From assembly GCA_023954045.1 (NCBI GenBank), contig JAMLIR010000012.1:1-64000 (forward strand): DNA of 64,000 bases. The letters are read 5' to 3'. Each line of letters begins with the position of its first letter. The stretch's first letter is position 1. The position numbers and the translations under genes were made by a program. Positions 51,096-60,821 of the stretch are shown here, in pieces. The notes beneath the pieces are model-generated. The model was given only the letters and a program-made list of their open reading frames with translations, did no database searches and was not told where the DNA came from. This DNA comes from Burkholderiaceae bacterium (GTDB taxonomy: Bacteria > Pseudomonadota > Gammaproteobacteria > Burkholderiales > Burkholderiaceae_E).

Positions 51096-52651
51096 CCGAC
51101 CAACTCACCCAACAAGACGTCAACAACACCGCCTGGGCCGCCTGCGACACGTTCCGGGGCGTCGTCGATCCGGCGCAGTACAAGGACTACATCCTGGTGA
51201 TGCTGTTCCTCAAGTACATCAGCGATCTGTGGGCCGACCACTACGCCGAGTACAAGAAGGAGTACGGCGACAACGAGGAGCGCATCCGCCGCAAGCTGGA
51301 GCGCGAGCGCTTCATCCTGCCCTACGTCGAGTTCAAGGACGAAAAGACCGGCAAGGTCACCGACCGTTTCCTTGCCGACTTCCACTCTCTCTACGAGCGG
51401 CGCAAGGCCGCCAACCTCGGCGAGCTGATCAACATCGTGCTCGACCACATCGAGGAAGCCAACAAGGCGAAGCTCGAAGGCGTGTTCCGCAATATCGACT
51501 TCAACTCCGAAGCCAACCTCGGCAAGACCAAGGACCGAAACCGCCGATTGGAAAACCTGCTGGGCGATTTCGCCAGGCTGGATCTTCGCCCGTCGCGTGT
51601 CTCCGAGGACGTGATCGGCAACACCTACATCTACCTGATCGAGCGCTTCGCCTCCGACGCCGGCAAGAAGGCCGGCGAGTTCTACACGCCCAAGCAGGTG
51701 TCGAAGCTGCTGGCGCAACTGGCCGCGCCCCAGCCCGGCGACCGCATCTGCGACCCCACCTGCGGCTCCGGCGGCCTGCTGATCGAGGCCGCGGCGCTGG
51801 TGGAGGCGCAAGGCAGTCGCGACTTTGCGCTGTTCGGCCAGGAGGTCAACGGCAGCACCTGGGCGCTGGCGCGCATGAACATGTTCCTCCACAGCAAGGA
51901 CGCCGCCCGCATCGAATGGGGCGACACCCTCAACAGCCCGGCGTTGGTGGAGGCCGACCGCCTGATGCGCTTCAACGTGGTGGTCGCCAACCCGCCCTTC
52001 AGCCTCGACAAATGGGGCAGCACCGAGATCGAGGCCGACCGCTACAGCCGCTTCTGGCGCGGCCTGCCGCCCAAGTCCAAGGGCGACTACGCCTTCATCA
52101 CCCACATGATCGAAACCGCACTGCCGCAAGAAGGCCGCGTGGCCGTGGTGGTGCCCCACGGCGTGCTGTTCCGGGGCGGCGCCGAGGGCCGCATCCGCCG
52201 GGCCCTGATCGAAGAGAACCTCCTCGATGCCGTGATCGGGCTGCCGGGCAACCTCTTCCCCACCACCTCGATCCCGGTCGCCATCCTGGTGTTCGATCGT
52301 GCCCGTGAAAAGGGCGGCGCCCGCGAAGACTGCCAGGACGTCCTGTTCGTCGACGCCAGCCGCGACTACCAGAGCGGCAAGAACCAGAACGCCCTGCTCG
52401 ACGAGCACATGGCGAAGGTGCTCGCCACCTTCCGCGCCCGCCAGCCGGTGGACAAGTACGCCCACGTGGCAAGCCTGCAGGAGATCGCCGACAACGACTA
52501 CAACCTCAACATCCCGCGCTACGTGGACACCTTCGAGGAAGAGGAGGAGATCGACGTTGCCGCCGTCGAGCAGGAGATCGAGCGCCTGGAGGGCGAACTG
52601 GCTGAGGTGCGCGCGCGGATGAAGCAGTACCTGAAGGAACTGGGCGTATGA
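51092..52651 (+). CDS. hsdM: Type I restriction-modification methyltransferase subunit
   Basis: A 519-residue N6-adenine methyltransferase. An N-terminal helical domain (about 1-150) precedes FYTPKQVSKLL, the SAM motif DPTCGSGGLLIEA and catalytic NPPF at 300-303. It methylates adenines at the site chosen by HsdS and protects host DNA. Overlaps of 4 bp on both sides show translational coupling within the island operon. Confidence 0.97.
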   Translation: MTDQLTQQDVNNTAWAACDTFRGVVDPAQYKDYILVMLFLKYISDLWADHYAEYKKEYGDNEERIRRKLERERFILPYVEFKDEKTGKVTDRFLADFHSLYERRKAANLGELINIVLDHIEEANKAKLEGVFRNIDFNSEANLGKTKDRNRRLENLLGDFARLDLRPSRVSEDVIGNTYIYLIERFASDAGKKAGEFYTPKQVSKLLAQLAAPQPGDRICDPTCGSGGLLIEAAALVEAQGSRDFALFGQEVNGSTWALARMNMFLHSKDAARIEWGDTLNSPALVEADRLMRFNVVVANPPFSLDKWGSTEIEADRYSRFWRGLPPKSKGDYAFITHMIETALPQEGRVAVVVPHGVLFRGGAEGRIRRALIEENLLDAVIGLPGNLFPTTSIPVAILVFDRAREKGGAREDCQDVLFVDASRDYQSGKNQNALLDEHMAKVLATFRARQPVDKYAHVASLQEIADNDYNLNIPRYVDTFEEEEEIDVAAVEQEIERLEGELAEVRARMKQYLKELGV

Positions 52652-53670
52652 ACGGCGGCGAGCTGATCCTCTACACGGCCGAGGATGGCAGCGCCGTCAT
52701 CCAGATGCGCGCCGAGGGCGGCACGGTCTGGCTCACGCAGGCGCAGATCGCCGCCCTGTTCGACACCTCCAAGCAGAACGTCAGTCTGCACATCAAGAAC
52801 ATACTGTCCGAGGGCGAGCTGGCCGAGGCGGCAACTGTCAAAGAATCCTTGACAGTTCAAACCGAGGGCAAGCGCCGGGTGCGTCGAACCAACTTGCTCT
52901 ACAGCCTGGACATGATCCTGGCCGTCGGTTACCGGGTGCGCTCCCTGCGCGGCACCCAGTTCCGCCAGTGGGCGACCACCCACCTGCGCGAATACCTGGT
53001 CAAGGGCTTCGTGCTGGACGACGCCCGGCTGAAGGAACCCGGCGGGTGGGACTACTTCGACGAGCTCCTGGCGCGCATCCGCGACATCCGCGCCTCGGAG
53101 AAGCGCTTCTACCAGAAGATCCGCGATATCTACGCCACCGCCGTGGATTACGACAGCAAGTCCGAGGCCGCCCAGCTGTTCTTCAAGAAGGTACAAAACA
53201 AGATGCTCTGGGCCGTCACCGGCCACACCGCACCCGAGCTCATCGTCGGCCGCGCCGACCCCGCCCTCCCCAACATGGGCCTGACCACCTGGGCCGGCGG
53301 CCGGGTGCGCAAGCAGGACGTCACCATCGCCAAGAACTACCTGAGCCAGGACGAGATCGAGGCGTTGGACCGCATCGTCGTCATGTACCTCGACTACGCC
53401 GAAGACCAGGCCCAGCGTCGCCGCACCCTGACCATGCGCGACTGGGAAGACAAGCTCGACGCCTTCCTGCACTTCAACGAACGCGAGGTGCTGACCCACG
53501 CCGGCAAGCTGCGCGCCGACGTGGTCGAGAAGCTGGCGCTGGAACGCTACGACAGTTTCGACGCTGCCCGACGCGAGGCGGCGCGGCTGGCAGCGGATGC
53601 CGAAAACCTGGCGGCACTTGAAAAGGCCGAGCGAGCTGTTGAAGGCAAGGGTCGGGGAAAGAAGAAATGA
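52648..53670 (+). CDS. RhuM family protein within the type I operon
   Basis: A 340-residue protein of the virulence-protein RhuM group. It begins with a winged-helix-like DNA-binding region (VWLTQAQIAALFDTSKQNVSLHIKNIL, about 28-54) and the block LDMILAVGYRVRSLRGTQFRQWATTHLREYLVKG; the C-terminal part is helical and charged (ends EGKGRGKKK). RhuM genes are often found inside type I restriction operons, but I know of no proven role. It overlaps hsdM and hsdS by 4 bp each. Confidence 0.92.
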   Translation: MNGGELILYTAEDGSAVIQMRAEGGTVWLTQAQIAALFDTSKQNVSLHIKNILSEGELAEAATVKESLTVQTEGKRRVRRTNLLYSLDMILAVGYRVRSLRGTQFRQWATTHLREYLVKGFVLDDARLKEPGGWDYFDELLARIRDIRASEKRFYQKIRDIYATAVDYDSKSEAAQLFFKKVQNKMLWAVTGHTAPELIVGRADPALPNMGLTTWAGGRVRKQDVTIAKNYLSQDEIEALDRIVVMYLDYAEDQAQRRRTLTMRDWEDKLDAFLHFNEREVLTHAGKLRADVVEKLALERYDSFDAARREAARLAADAENLAALEKAERAVEGKGRGKKK

Positions 53671-54842
53671 CACTTCGACCCGACGCATCAACTTGCACGA
53701 TTGGCGACGTCTGTGATTTCGAGAGCGGTAACGGGTTCAGGCCACAGGACTGGAAAACGAAAGGCCTACCCATCATCCGCATTCAGAATCTCAACGGTTC
53801 TGACTCATTCAACTATTTCGATGGCGAGCCTGATCCCGCCTGGATTGTTGAACCGAATGATCTTCTGTTCGCGTGGGCCGGTGTAAAGGGCGTTTCCTTC
53901 GGGCCAACCATATGGAATGGACCCAAGGGCGTTCTGAATCAACACATCTACCGAATCCGCCCGAAGAAAGGAATCAATAAGCGGTGGCTCTATTACGCTC
54001 TCCTGAAAGTCACCGCCGAGATCGAGAGTAAAGCTCACGGGTTCAAGACGAGCTTGGTCCATGTCCGCAAGGCTGACATCACCGGTGCACGGATCTCACT
54101 GCCGGGCGAGCATGAACAAGAAGCAGTGGCCACAGTCCTTGGACGCTGGGACACCGCCATCCAGACAACCGAGCAACTGATCGCAGCGAAGGAGCGGCGT
54201 CGAGCCGCGCTCATTCAACGACTCTATGCACTTAGTGACCGTCGAGGCGAGCCACAGCACTTTAGCAAACTGCTCACCGAATCAATGGTCGCCGGCAACT
54301 GTGGCCGCCACGCGAAGAAAATCACCGTAAAGCTCTATGGCAAAGGCTTGCTCGCCAAAGAGGAGAAGCGGCAAGGCAGCGAACAGACCCAATATTTCAT
54401 ACGTCGTGCAGGGCAACTTATCTACAGCAAGCTCGATTTCCTCAACGGCGCATTCGGAATCGTCCCACCGGAACTCGATGGGTTTGAATCCACTCTCGAT
54501 CTCCCTGCGTTCGACATTGCGCCAAACGTCAATCCCGTCTGGCTGCTGGGCTATCTGACCCGTCCGACCTACTACACACGGCAAGTGGGCTTGGCCCGGG
54601 GCCAGCGAAAAGCCCGGCGCGTCCACCCATCCGACCTGCTGGCGTCGATCCTTCGAGTCCCTCCGCGCGACCACCAGGATCGAATTGCAGAGATATTGAC
54701 CTCCTCGCAAGGTGACATCGACATCTCGAAACGCCTGCTCGAATCCCTGAAGACCCAGAAGCGCGGCCTGATGCAGAAGCTGCTCACAGAGCAGCGGCGT
54801 GTGCCCGTCTCTGCGCCTCAGTCACAGCATGGCAGTCGTTGA
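53667..54842 (+). CDS. hsdS: Type I restriction specificity subunit
   Basis: A 391-residue HsdS. TRD1 is about 10-150 (DVCDFESGNGFRPQDW, LIRIQNLNGSD-like IIRIQNLNG), followed by a central helix (AIQTTEQLIAAKERRRAALIQRL); TRD2 is about 200-340, with a distal helix (LLESLKTQKRGLMQKLLTEQRR). The two similar helices set the distance between the two half-sites. Base use is clearly more AT-rich than in flanking genes, as expected for a gene exchanged between strains. It is 12 bp before the PHP-ATPase gene. Confidence 0.93.
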   Translation: MTLRPDASTCTIGDVCDFESGNGFRPQDWKTKGLPIIRIQNLNGSDSFNYFDGEPDPAWIVEPNDLLFAWAGVKGVSFGPTIWNGPKGVLNQHIYRIRPKKGINKRWLYYALLKVTAEIESKAHGFKTSLVHVRKADITGARISLPGEHEQEAVATVLGRWDTAIQTTEQLIAAKERRRAALIQRLYALSDRRGEPQHFSKLLTESMVAGNCGRHAKKITVKLYGKGLLAKEEKRQGSEQTQYFIRRAGQLIYSKLDFLNGAFGIVPPELDGFESTLDLPAFDIAPNVNPVWLLGYLTRPTYYTRQVGLARGQRKARRVHPSDLLASILRVPPRDHQDRIAEILTSSQGDIDISKRLLESLKTQKRGLMQKLLTEQRRVPVSAPQSQHGSR

Positions 54843-54854
54843 GGAGAGAGACCG

Positions 54855-57494
54855 ATGCCTATCGTTTTCGAACAAGCTGCACAATGGGTCCGCGCAGACT
54901 TTCATCTGCACACCCGCGCAGACCGCGAGTTCAAGTTCTCGGGCGATGACAACTTCTACAACAGCGACTATCTGGATGCGTTGGAGAAAGCGGGCATCCG
55001 ACTGGGCGTGATCACCAATCACAACAAGTTCGACTTTGATGAGTTCAAGGCGCTACGCAAGACGGCCCAGAAGAAGGGAATTGCGCTGCTTCCAGGTGTA
55101 GAGCTCTCAGTCAACGATGGAGCCAACGGCATTCACACGTTGGTTGTTTTCTCCGACGAATGGTTGGCGGATAGTCACGACCATATCAACCCCTTCTTGG
55201 GCGTTGCATTCGAAGGGAAAGTCCCCGCCCAGTATGAGCAGGAAAACGGACGCTCTTCTCTGTCACTGCTGGAAACCATCAAGAAGCTAGAGAGTTACCA
55301 CCGCGACTTTTTCCTTGTCTTTGCCCATGTCGAAGCGCCGAGTGGGCTTTGGGCTGAGCTGGATGGGGGACGCCTCTCTGAATTGGCTCAAAACGAATTC
55401 TTCCGCCGCCGCACGCTTGGCTTCCAGAAGGTGCGCACTTACAACAAGCTGCAAGAGAGAAACAAACCCTGTCGAACTAAAGTTCAGCAGCATCTTGGCG
55501 ACTGGTATCCCGCTGAACTTGAAGGGTGCGACGCCAAAGGCATAGACGACATCGGTCACGGTAAAGCCTGTTATCTCAAATTGGGTGAGCTGTCCTTTGA
55601 GGCGGCAAAGTTTGCCTTGAGCGATCCCGCTGCGCGGGTCGCCACGGAGCCGCCCAAGCATCAGGCGTCGCATATCTGCAGTATTCACTTCGACGGCGGC
55701 ATCCTCGACGGGAAGACGCTGCATTTCTCTCCCGAATTGAACACGCTGATCGGCATCCGCGGCAGCGGCAAATCATCCATCCTGGAGGCCGTGCGCTACG
55801 CCCTCGACATTCCTCGAGGCGAGAAGGCGCAGGACACCAAGTACAAGGATGAACTGATCCGCCACACCCTTGGCAGCGGCGGCAAAGTGACGCTGAAAGC
55901 CTGCGATATGTACGGGCAAGAATTCACCATCTCCCGCATCTTCCGCGAATCACCGAACGTCTACTTGGACGGCAAATTGCAGCCCGGCGTGTCGATCCGG
56001 GAAACCGTGCTGCGTCGGCCGATCTACTTCGGTCAGAAAGACCTTTCCAGCACAGGAGAAGGCTTCGAGACCGATCTGGTGGAAAAGCTGGTGGGCGCAA
56101 AGCTCCGTGTGCTGCGGGACGAAATCAAAATCCAACGCGAGCATGTGCGCGATGCTGCTCGGCGCTGGCTCAAGCTCAGCAATACCGCCGAGCTCAAGCG
56201 AGATTCTGAGGCCCAGCTCACCGATGCAAATTTCCGACTGAAGAAATTTGAAGAATATGGGGTTGCCGACAAGCTGCAGAAGCGCCTTGGCTTTCAGCAG
56301 GACGCAGCTGAACTGGTACGCATGAAGGAGCGGGCCGAGAACTTCGTCCTCGCCCTAGAGCAGTTGATCGCCGAGCACGAGGACGAGTTGCGTAACGCCA
56401 CTAGCTACGTGTCCAAGCAGAACCCCGACTTCTTCACGGCCTACTACGCTGAGTTTTCCAAACTCGTTGCCAAGCTCGATCAGCTCAAGAGAATCGAGCA
56501 AGAGGCCCGTGCCACTACCGCCCGGCTCCAAGCCAAACAAGGCGAGTTCGACGGTGCGCGCTTGAGCCTTCAGGAAGAGTTCGCCCAGGTCGAGCGACAA
56601 CTAGCTCAGGAACTCAAACAGACTGGCATGACGGCGATCCAGCCAGATGACTTCCTGGCCCAGCAGCAGCGCAAAACCAAGGCGGAGCAAATGCTGGAGG
56701 GCCTCGCCAAGCAGGAAAGCCAGCAAAGCAGCATTCGTGACGCGTTGTTTGCCGAGATCGACAAGCTCAACGAGCTTTGGCTGCTCGAGTTCAACACCAT
56801 CAAGGCCGAGCTGGACCGCGTGAACGCAGGCCACACCGCCTTGCAGATCGAAGCTGATTTCAAGGGTGACAAGGAATCGGCCATCAGCTTCATGCAGCAG
56901 ATCTTCAAGGGTAGCAACATCCGCGAGACCACCCTGCGCGCGGTGATGGAGGATTACGCTGATTTCGGCGGCCTGTTGCGTGCCCTGCCGGGTGCCCTGG
57001 CCAAAGCGGGCAGCACCCCAGAGGTCTTCGAAAAGACCTTCATGCAGAACCTGATGGAGGTTGTCACCTGGCAGGTGCCCAACCGCTTCGTCATCCGCTA
57101 TCGCGGCAAGGAGCTGAAGCACCACTCGCTCGGGCAGCGCGCTTCCGCCCTGCTGCTTTACGTGCTCAGCCAGCGCCAGAACGACGTGATCATCATCGAC
57201 CAGCCGGAAGACGATCTCGACAACCAGACCATCTACGACGACGTGATCAAGTTGCTGCGTGAGATGAAGCCTCACGCCCAATTCATCTTCGCCACCCACA
57301 ATGCCAATTTCCCCGTGCTGGGCGACGCGGAGCAAGTGCACGCCTGTCGCTACCAGGACGAGAAAGTCGCCGTGCAAAGCGGCAGTATCGACGCCCGCCC
57401 GGTGCAGGACGCAATCATCAGAATCATGGAAGGAGGCCAGGAGGCCTTCAACCGACGCAAAGAGGTTTACAACCTATGGAAACCACAGAGCTGA
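54855..57494 (+). CDS. PHP-domain SMC-like ATPase (TrlF-like)
   Basis: An 879-residue two-part protein. Residues 12-265 look like a PHP phosphoesterase (ADFHLHTRAD at 14-23, ITNHNKFDF, LLPGVELSV). Residues about 280-879 are an SMC/ABC-type ATPase: Walker A GIRGSGKSS at 300-308, a long coiled coil at about 400-660, a signature-like HSLGQRASALLL, Walker B VIIIDQPEDDLDN near 778-790 and the switch FATHNANFP. Similar proteins are called TrlF-family ATPases, from memory. It sits between hsdS and hsdR, so it may be an accessory nuclease of the system. The name and activity are inference. Confidence 0.82.
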   Translation: MPIVFEQAAQWVRADFHLHTRADREFKFSGDDNFYNSDYLDALEKAGIRLGVITNHNKFDFDEFKALRKTAQKKGIALLPGVELSVNDGANGIHTLVVFSDEWLADSHDHINPFLGVAFEGKVPAQYEQENGRSSLSLLETIKKLESYHRDFFLVFAHVEAPSGLWAELDGGRLSELAQNEFFRRRTLGFQKVRTYNKLQERNKPCRTKVQQHLGDWYPAELEGCDAKGIDDIGHGKACYLKLGELSFEAAKFALSDPAARVATEPPKHQASHICSIHFDGGILDGKTLHFSPELNTLIGIRGSGKSSILEAVRYALDIPRGEKAQDTKYKDELIRHTLGSGGKVTLKACDMYGQEFTISRIFRESPNVYLDGKLQPGVSIRETVLRRPIYFGQKDLSSTGEGFETDLVEKLVGAKLRVLRDEIKIQREHVRDAARRWLKLSNTAELKRDSEAQLTDANFRLKKFEEYGVADKLQKRLGFQQDAAELVRMKERAENFVLALEQLIAEHEDELRNATSYVSKQNPDFFTAYYAEFSKLVAKLDQLKRIEQEARATTARLQAKQGEFDGARLSLQEEFAQVERQLAQELKQTGMTAIQPDDFLAQQQRKTKAEQMLEGLAKQESQQSSIRDALFAEIDKLNELWLLEFNTIKAELDRVNAGHTALQIEADFKGDKESAISFMQQIFKGSNIRETTLRAVMEDYADFGGLLRALPGALAKAGSTPEVFEKTFMQNLMEVVTWQVPNRFVIRYRGKELKHHSLGQRASALLLYVLSQRQNDVIIIDQPEDDLDNQTIYDDVIKLLREMKPHAQFIFATHNANFPVLGDAEQVHACRYQDEKVAVQSGSIDARPVQDAIIRIMEGGQEAFNRRKEVYNLWKPQS

Positions 57495-57604
57495 TCGACC
57501 TCCTCGGCCGGGGAGAAGGCAGTAGCCATCAGCTCAGTGAGTGCTTAAGCGGCCTGCTGAATGCCAAACTCAGTGGCTATGACTGGCATCATCGAGGGAG
57601 CTGA
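57476..57604 (+). pseudogene. Remnant of an AlbA_2-domain (putative DNA-binding/ATPase) gene
   Basis: A 42-codon frame starts inside the end of the PHP-ATPase gene: METTELIDLLGRGEGSSHQL, then an unrelated-looking tail to TGA at 57602. The first 20 residues look like the start of AlbA_2-domain proteins (typically xxTxELxELIxRGExSxxQFK), which are often encoded in type I restriction operons. The conserved phenylalanine-lysine step is already lost, and the rest of the domain is missing. A deletion down to just before hsdR is inferred. A functional short leader peptide cannot be excluded. Confidence 0.5.
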
Positions 57605-57605
57605 C

Positions 57606-60600
57606 ATGGACAGCTTCCGCTTCGACGAAAAGTACCTTTCCCAGATCCCGGCCCTGCAGGTGCTGGTCAACTTGGGCTACCGGTACCTGACGCCTGCCGA
57701 AGCGCTGGCCGCGCGCGGCGGTAAGGCCGGCAACGTGCTGCTGGAAGAGATCCTGCGCGAGCAGTTGAAGAAGCTGAACCGCATCCAGCACAAAGGCGGC
57801 AGCTATCTCTTCAGCGAGGAGAACATCCAGAGTGCCATCCAGCGGCTGAAGAACGTCAAGTACGACGGCCTGCTCAAGACCAACGAGACGGTGTACGACC
57901 TGCTCACGCTAGGCGTAGCGCTGGAGCAATCCATCGAGGGCGATCTGAAGAGCTTCACGCTCAACTATGTGGACTGGCGCAACCCGGCCAACAACGTCTG
58001 GCACGTGGCCGCCGAGTTCGCGGTGGAGCGCACACGCAGCGTCGAAACCTGCCGGCCCGACATCGTGTTGTTCGTCAACGGCATCCCCTTCGCGGTAATC
58101 GAGTGCAAGTCGCCCAAGGTCGAGGTGGCCCAGGCGATCTCGCAGACGATCCGGAACCAGCGTGACGAGTACATCCCGCGCCTGTTCACCTACGTGCAGA
58201 CCGTGCTGGCGGTGAACAAGAACGAGGCCCGCTACGCCACCACCGGCACGCCGGCCAAGTTCTGGTCGAAGTGGAAGGAGGACGTGGCTGACGCCGAGCT
58301 TGCGCCTCTGCTGGAGCGCCCCCTGCCGGAATCGGTGAAGGCCTCATTGTTCGATCTGGCCTTTGTCGAGCTTGGTGTGCGCGAGGAGATCGCGCCCTAT
58401 GTGGTGGGCCGACAGGTGACCGAGCAGGACCGGGCGATCTATGCCCTGTGCCGCCCGGAGCGCCTGCTGGAGATGGCCTGGGCGTTCACGGTGTTCGACG
58501 GCGGAGTGCGCAAGATCGCGCGTTACCAGCAGGTGTTCGCCATCCAGGAGGTATTGCGGCGGGTCAGGCAGACGGACGACAGCGGCAAGCGCCGGGGCGG
58601 TATCGTCTGGCACACCCAGGGATCGGGCAAGTCGCTGACCATGGTGATGTTAGCCCGCGCTCTGGCGCTGGAGCCGGCTATCCGCAACCCGCGCATCGTG
58701 CTGGTGACGGACCGGGTGGATCTGGACAAACAGCTCGGCAACACCTTCGCCGCCTGCGGTCTGTCGCCCGATCGCGCCGAGAGCGGCCGCCACCTGGTGG
58801 AGCTGATGTCCGACGGAAAGGCACACATCGTCACCACCCTGGTGCACAAGTTCGACAAGGCGCTGGCCTACAAGAAGTTCAGCGATGCCTCGCCCGACAT
58901 CTTCGTGCTGGTGGACGAGACCCAGCGCACCCAGCTGGGCGGCTACTCGGCGCGTATGCGCCAGATGTTTCCCAATGCCTGCTACATCGGCTTTACCGGC
59001 ACGCCGCTGCTCACTCGCGAGAAGAGCGACGTCGCCAGGTTCGGCGGCGTGATCCACACCTACGCCATCGACCAGGCGGTAGCCGATGGCGCCATCGTGC
59101 CGCTGCTCTACGAAGGCCGCATGGTGGAGCTGGAACAGAACCAGGCCGCCATCGACATCTGGTTCGAACGCCACACCCAGGGGCTGACCGACCAGCAGAA
59201 GGCGGACCTGAAGAAGAAGTACGCCCGCGCAGAGATGCTGAACAAGGCCGAGCAGGTGATCTACATGCGCGCCTTCGACATCAGCGAGCATTACCGCCAG
59301 AACTGGCAGGGCACCCGATTCAAGGCACAGCTGGTGGCGCCCAACAAGGCCGCGGCGCTTCGCTACAAGGCGTTTCTGGACGAGTTGGGCGCCGTGACCA
59401 GCGAGGTGATCATCTCCCCGCCCGACGAGCGAGAGGGCTTCGACGAGATTGACGCGGAGGAATCCGCCGATGCGGTGGTGGCCTTCTGGCAGCGCATGAT
59501 GAAGCGCTACGGTTCGGAGGAGGACTACGTCAAGCAGATCGTCAACGCCTTCAAGTTCGGCGACGAGCCCGAAATCCTGATCGTGGTGGACAAGCTGCTC
59601 ACCGGCTTCGACGCGCCGCGCAACACGGTGCTCTATCTGGCCCGGCGCCTGAAGGATCACGCTCTGCTGCAGGCTATCGCCCGGGTCAACCGACTGTACG
59701 AGGATGACACCGGCAGCCGCACCAAGGATTTCGGCTACGTCATCGACTATGTAGGCGTGCTCGGCGAACTGGACCAGGCGCTTACCACCTACAGCGCGCT
59801 GGAGGGCTTCGAGGAGGCGGACCTGAAGGGCGCATTGGCCTCGATCCACGTGGAGACCCAGGCACTGCCGCAGCGTCATGCTGAACTGTGGGACGTCTTC
59901 AAGACAGTGAAGAACCGCCAGGATGAGGAAGGTTTCGAACTGCTGCTGGCCGATGAAAGGCTGCGCGCCGGCTTCTACGAACGGCTGTCGGCCTACGCCA
60001 AGACGCTGGCCATTGCGCTGTCCAGCGAACGCTTCATCACCGACACGCCCGAGCAGAAGCTGCGCGCCTACAAGGGCGACTTGAAACGCTTCGTCAATCT
60101 CAAGGCTGCGGTGAAGCTGCGTTATGCCGAGTCGGTCGATTACCGCGATTTCGAGCCGCGCATCCAGAAACTGCTGGACACGCACATCTCGGCCTCCGAG
60201 GTGGTGCAGCTCAATGCGCCGGTGAATATCTTCGACGAGGCTGCGTTCCGGAAGGTGGTCGAGGAGCAAGGCGCCGGCAGTGAAAAGAATCTGGGTGCCA
60301 AGGCCGACATGATCGCTCACGCCACCAGGCGCGCCATCCATGAGCGGCTGGAACAGGATCCGGCGTTCTACGAGAAGTTCTCCAGGCTGATCCAGCAGGC
60401 CATCGACGACTACCGCGCGAAGCGTCTGTCCGATCTGGAATACCTGCAGCGTGTCACCGAGATCAGGGACGCCGTAGTGTCGCGCAAGGGCGATGACCTG
60501 CCACCGGCACTGAACGGCGACGCCGACGCGGCCGCCGTCTATGGCCTGCTGCGCCCATTCGTGGCGAACCACCTGAGTGACGCCGCGCAAGCCCGCACTG

Positions 60601-60821
60601 CCGCCGCCGAGGCAGCCGTCGCGGTGTGGAACATCTTCCGGCGTAACCGCAAGGTGGGCTACTGGGACGACCTCGACGCCCAGCGCCGCACCATGAACGA
60701 GATCGACGACTACCTCTACGACGAGGTGAAGGCCGCACGGGGTATCGCGCTATCGACCGACGAGATGGACGAGATCATCGAGAAGACCATGCAGCTCGCT
60801 CGCCACCGGATGGAAGGGTGA
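57606..60821 (+). CDS. hsdR: Type I restriction endonuclease subunit R
   Basis: A 1071-residue motor and nuclease subunit. The PD-(D/E)xK nuclease core lies at about 150-168 (DIVLFVNGIPFAVIECKSPK), Walker A in HTQGSGKSLTMV near 337, and the DEAH-equivalent VDETQRTQLGGYS near 435, followed by the second RecA-like domain (LTGFDAPRNTVLYLARRLKDHALLQAIARVNR). The start at 57606 is chosen for GAGGGAG five bases upstream; the frame opens at 57561 without such a site. It cuts unmodified DNA after translocation. Confidence 0.96.
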   Translation: MDSFRFDEKYLSQIPALQVLVNLGYRYLTPAEALAARGGKAGNVLLEEILREQLKKLNRIQHKGGSYLFSEENIQSAIQRLKNVKYDGLLKTNETVYDLLTLGVALEQSIEGDLKSFTLNYVDWRNPANNVWHVAAEFAVERTRSVETCRPDIVLFVNGIPFAVIECKSPKVEVAQAISQTIRNQRDEYIPRLFTYVQTVLAVNKNEARYATTGTPAKFWSKWKEDVADAELAPLLERPLPESVKASLFDLAFVELGVREEIAPYVVGRQVTEQDRAIYALCRPERLLEMAWAFTVFDGGVRKIARYQQVFAIQEVLRRVRQTDDSGKRRGGIVWHTQGSGKSLTMVMLARALALEPAIRNPRIVLVTDRVDLDKQLGNTFAACGLSPDRAESGRHLVELMSDGKAHIVTTLVHKFDKALAYKKFSDASPDIFVLVDETQRTQLGGYSARMRQMFPNACYIGFTGTPLLTREKSDVARFGGVIHTYAIDQAVADGAIVPLLYEGRMVELEQNQAAIDIWFERHTQGLTDQQKADLKKKYARAEMLNKAEQVIYMRAFDISEHYRQNWQGTRFKAQLVAPNKAAALRYKAFLDELGAVTSEVIISPPDEREGFDEIDAEESADAVVAFWQRMMKRYGSEEDYVKQIVNAFKFGDEPEILIVVDKLLTGFDAPRNTVLYLARRLKDHALLQAIARVNRLYEDDTGSRTKDFGYVIDYVGVLGELDQALTTYSALEGFEEADLKGALASIHVETQALPQRHAELWDVFKTVKNRQDEEGFELLLADERLRAGFYERLSAYAKTLAIALSSERFITDTPEQKLRAYKGDLKRFVNLKAAVKLRYAESVDYRDFEPRIQKLLDTHISASEVVQLNAPVNIFDEAAFRKVVEEQGAGSEKNLGAKADMIAHATRRAIHERLEQDPAFYEKFSRLIQQAIDDYRAKRLSDLEYLQRVTEIRDAVVSRKGDDLPPALNGDADAAAVYGLLRPFVANHLSDAAQARTAAAEAAVAVWNIFRRNRKVGYWDDLDAQRRTMNEIDDYLYDEVKAARGIALSTDEMDEIIEKTMQLARHRMEG

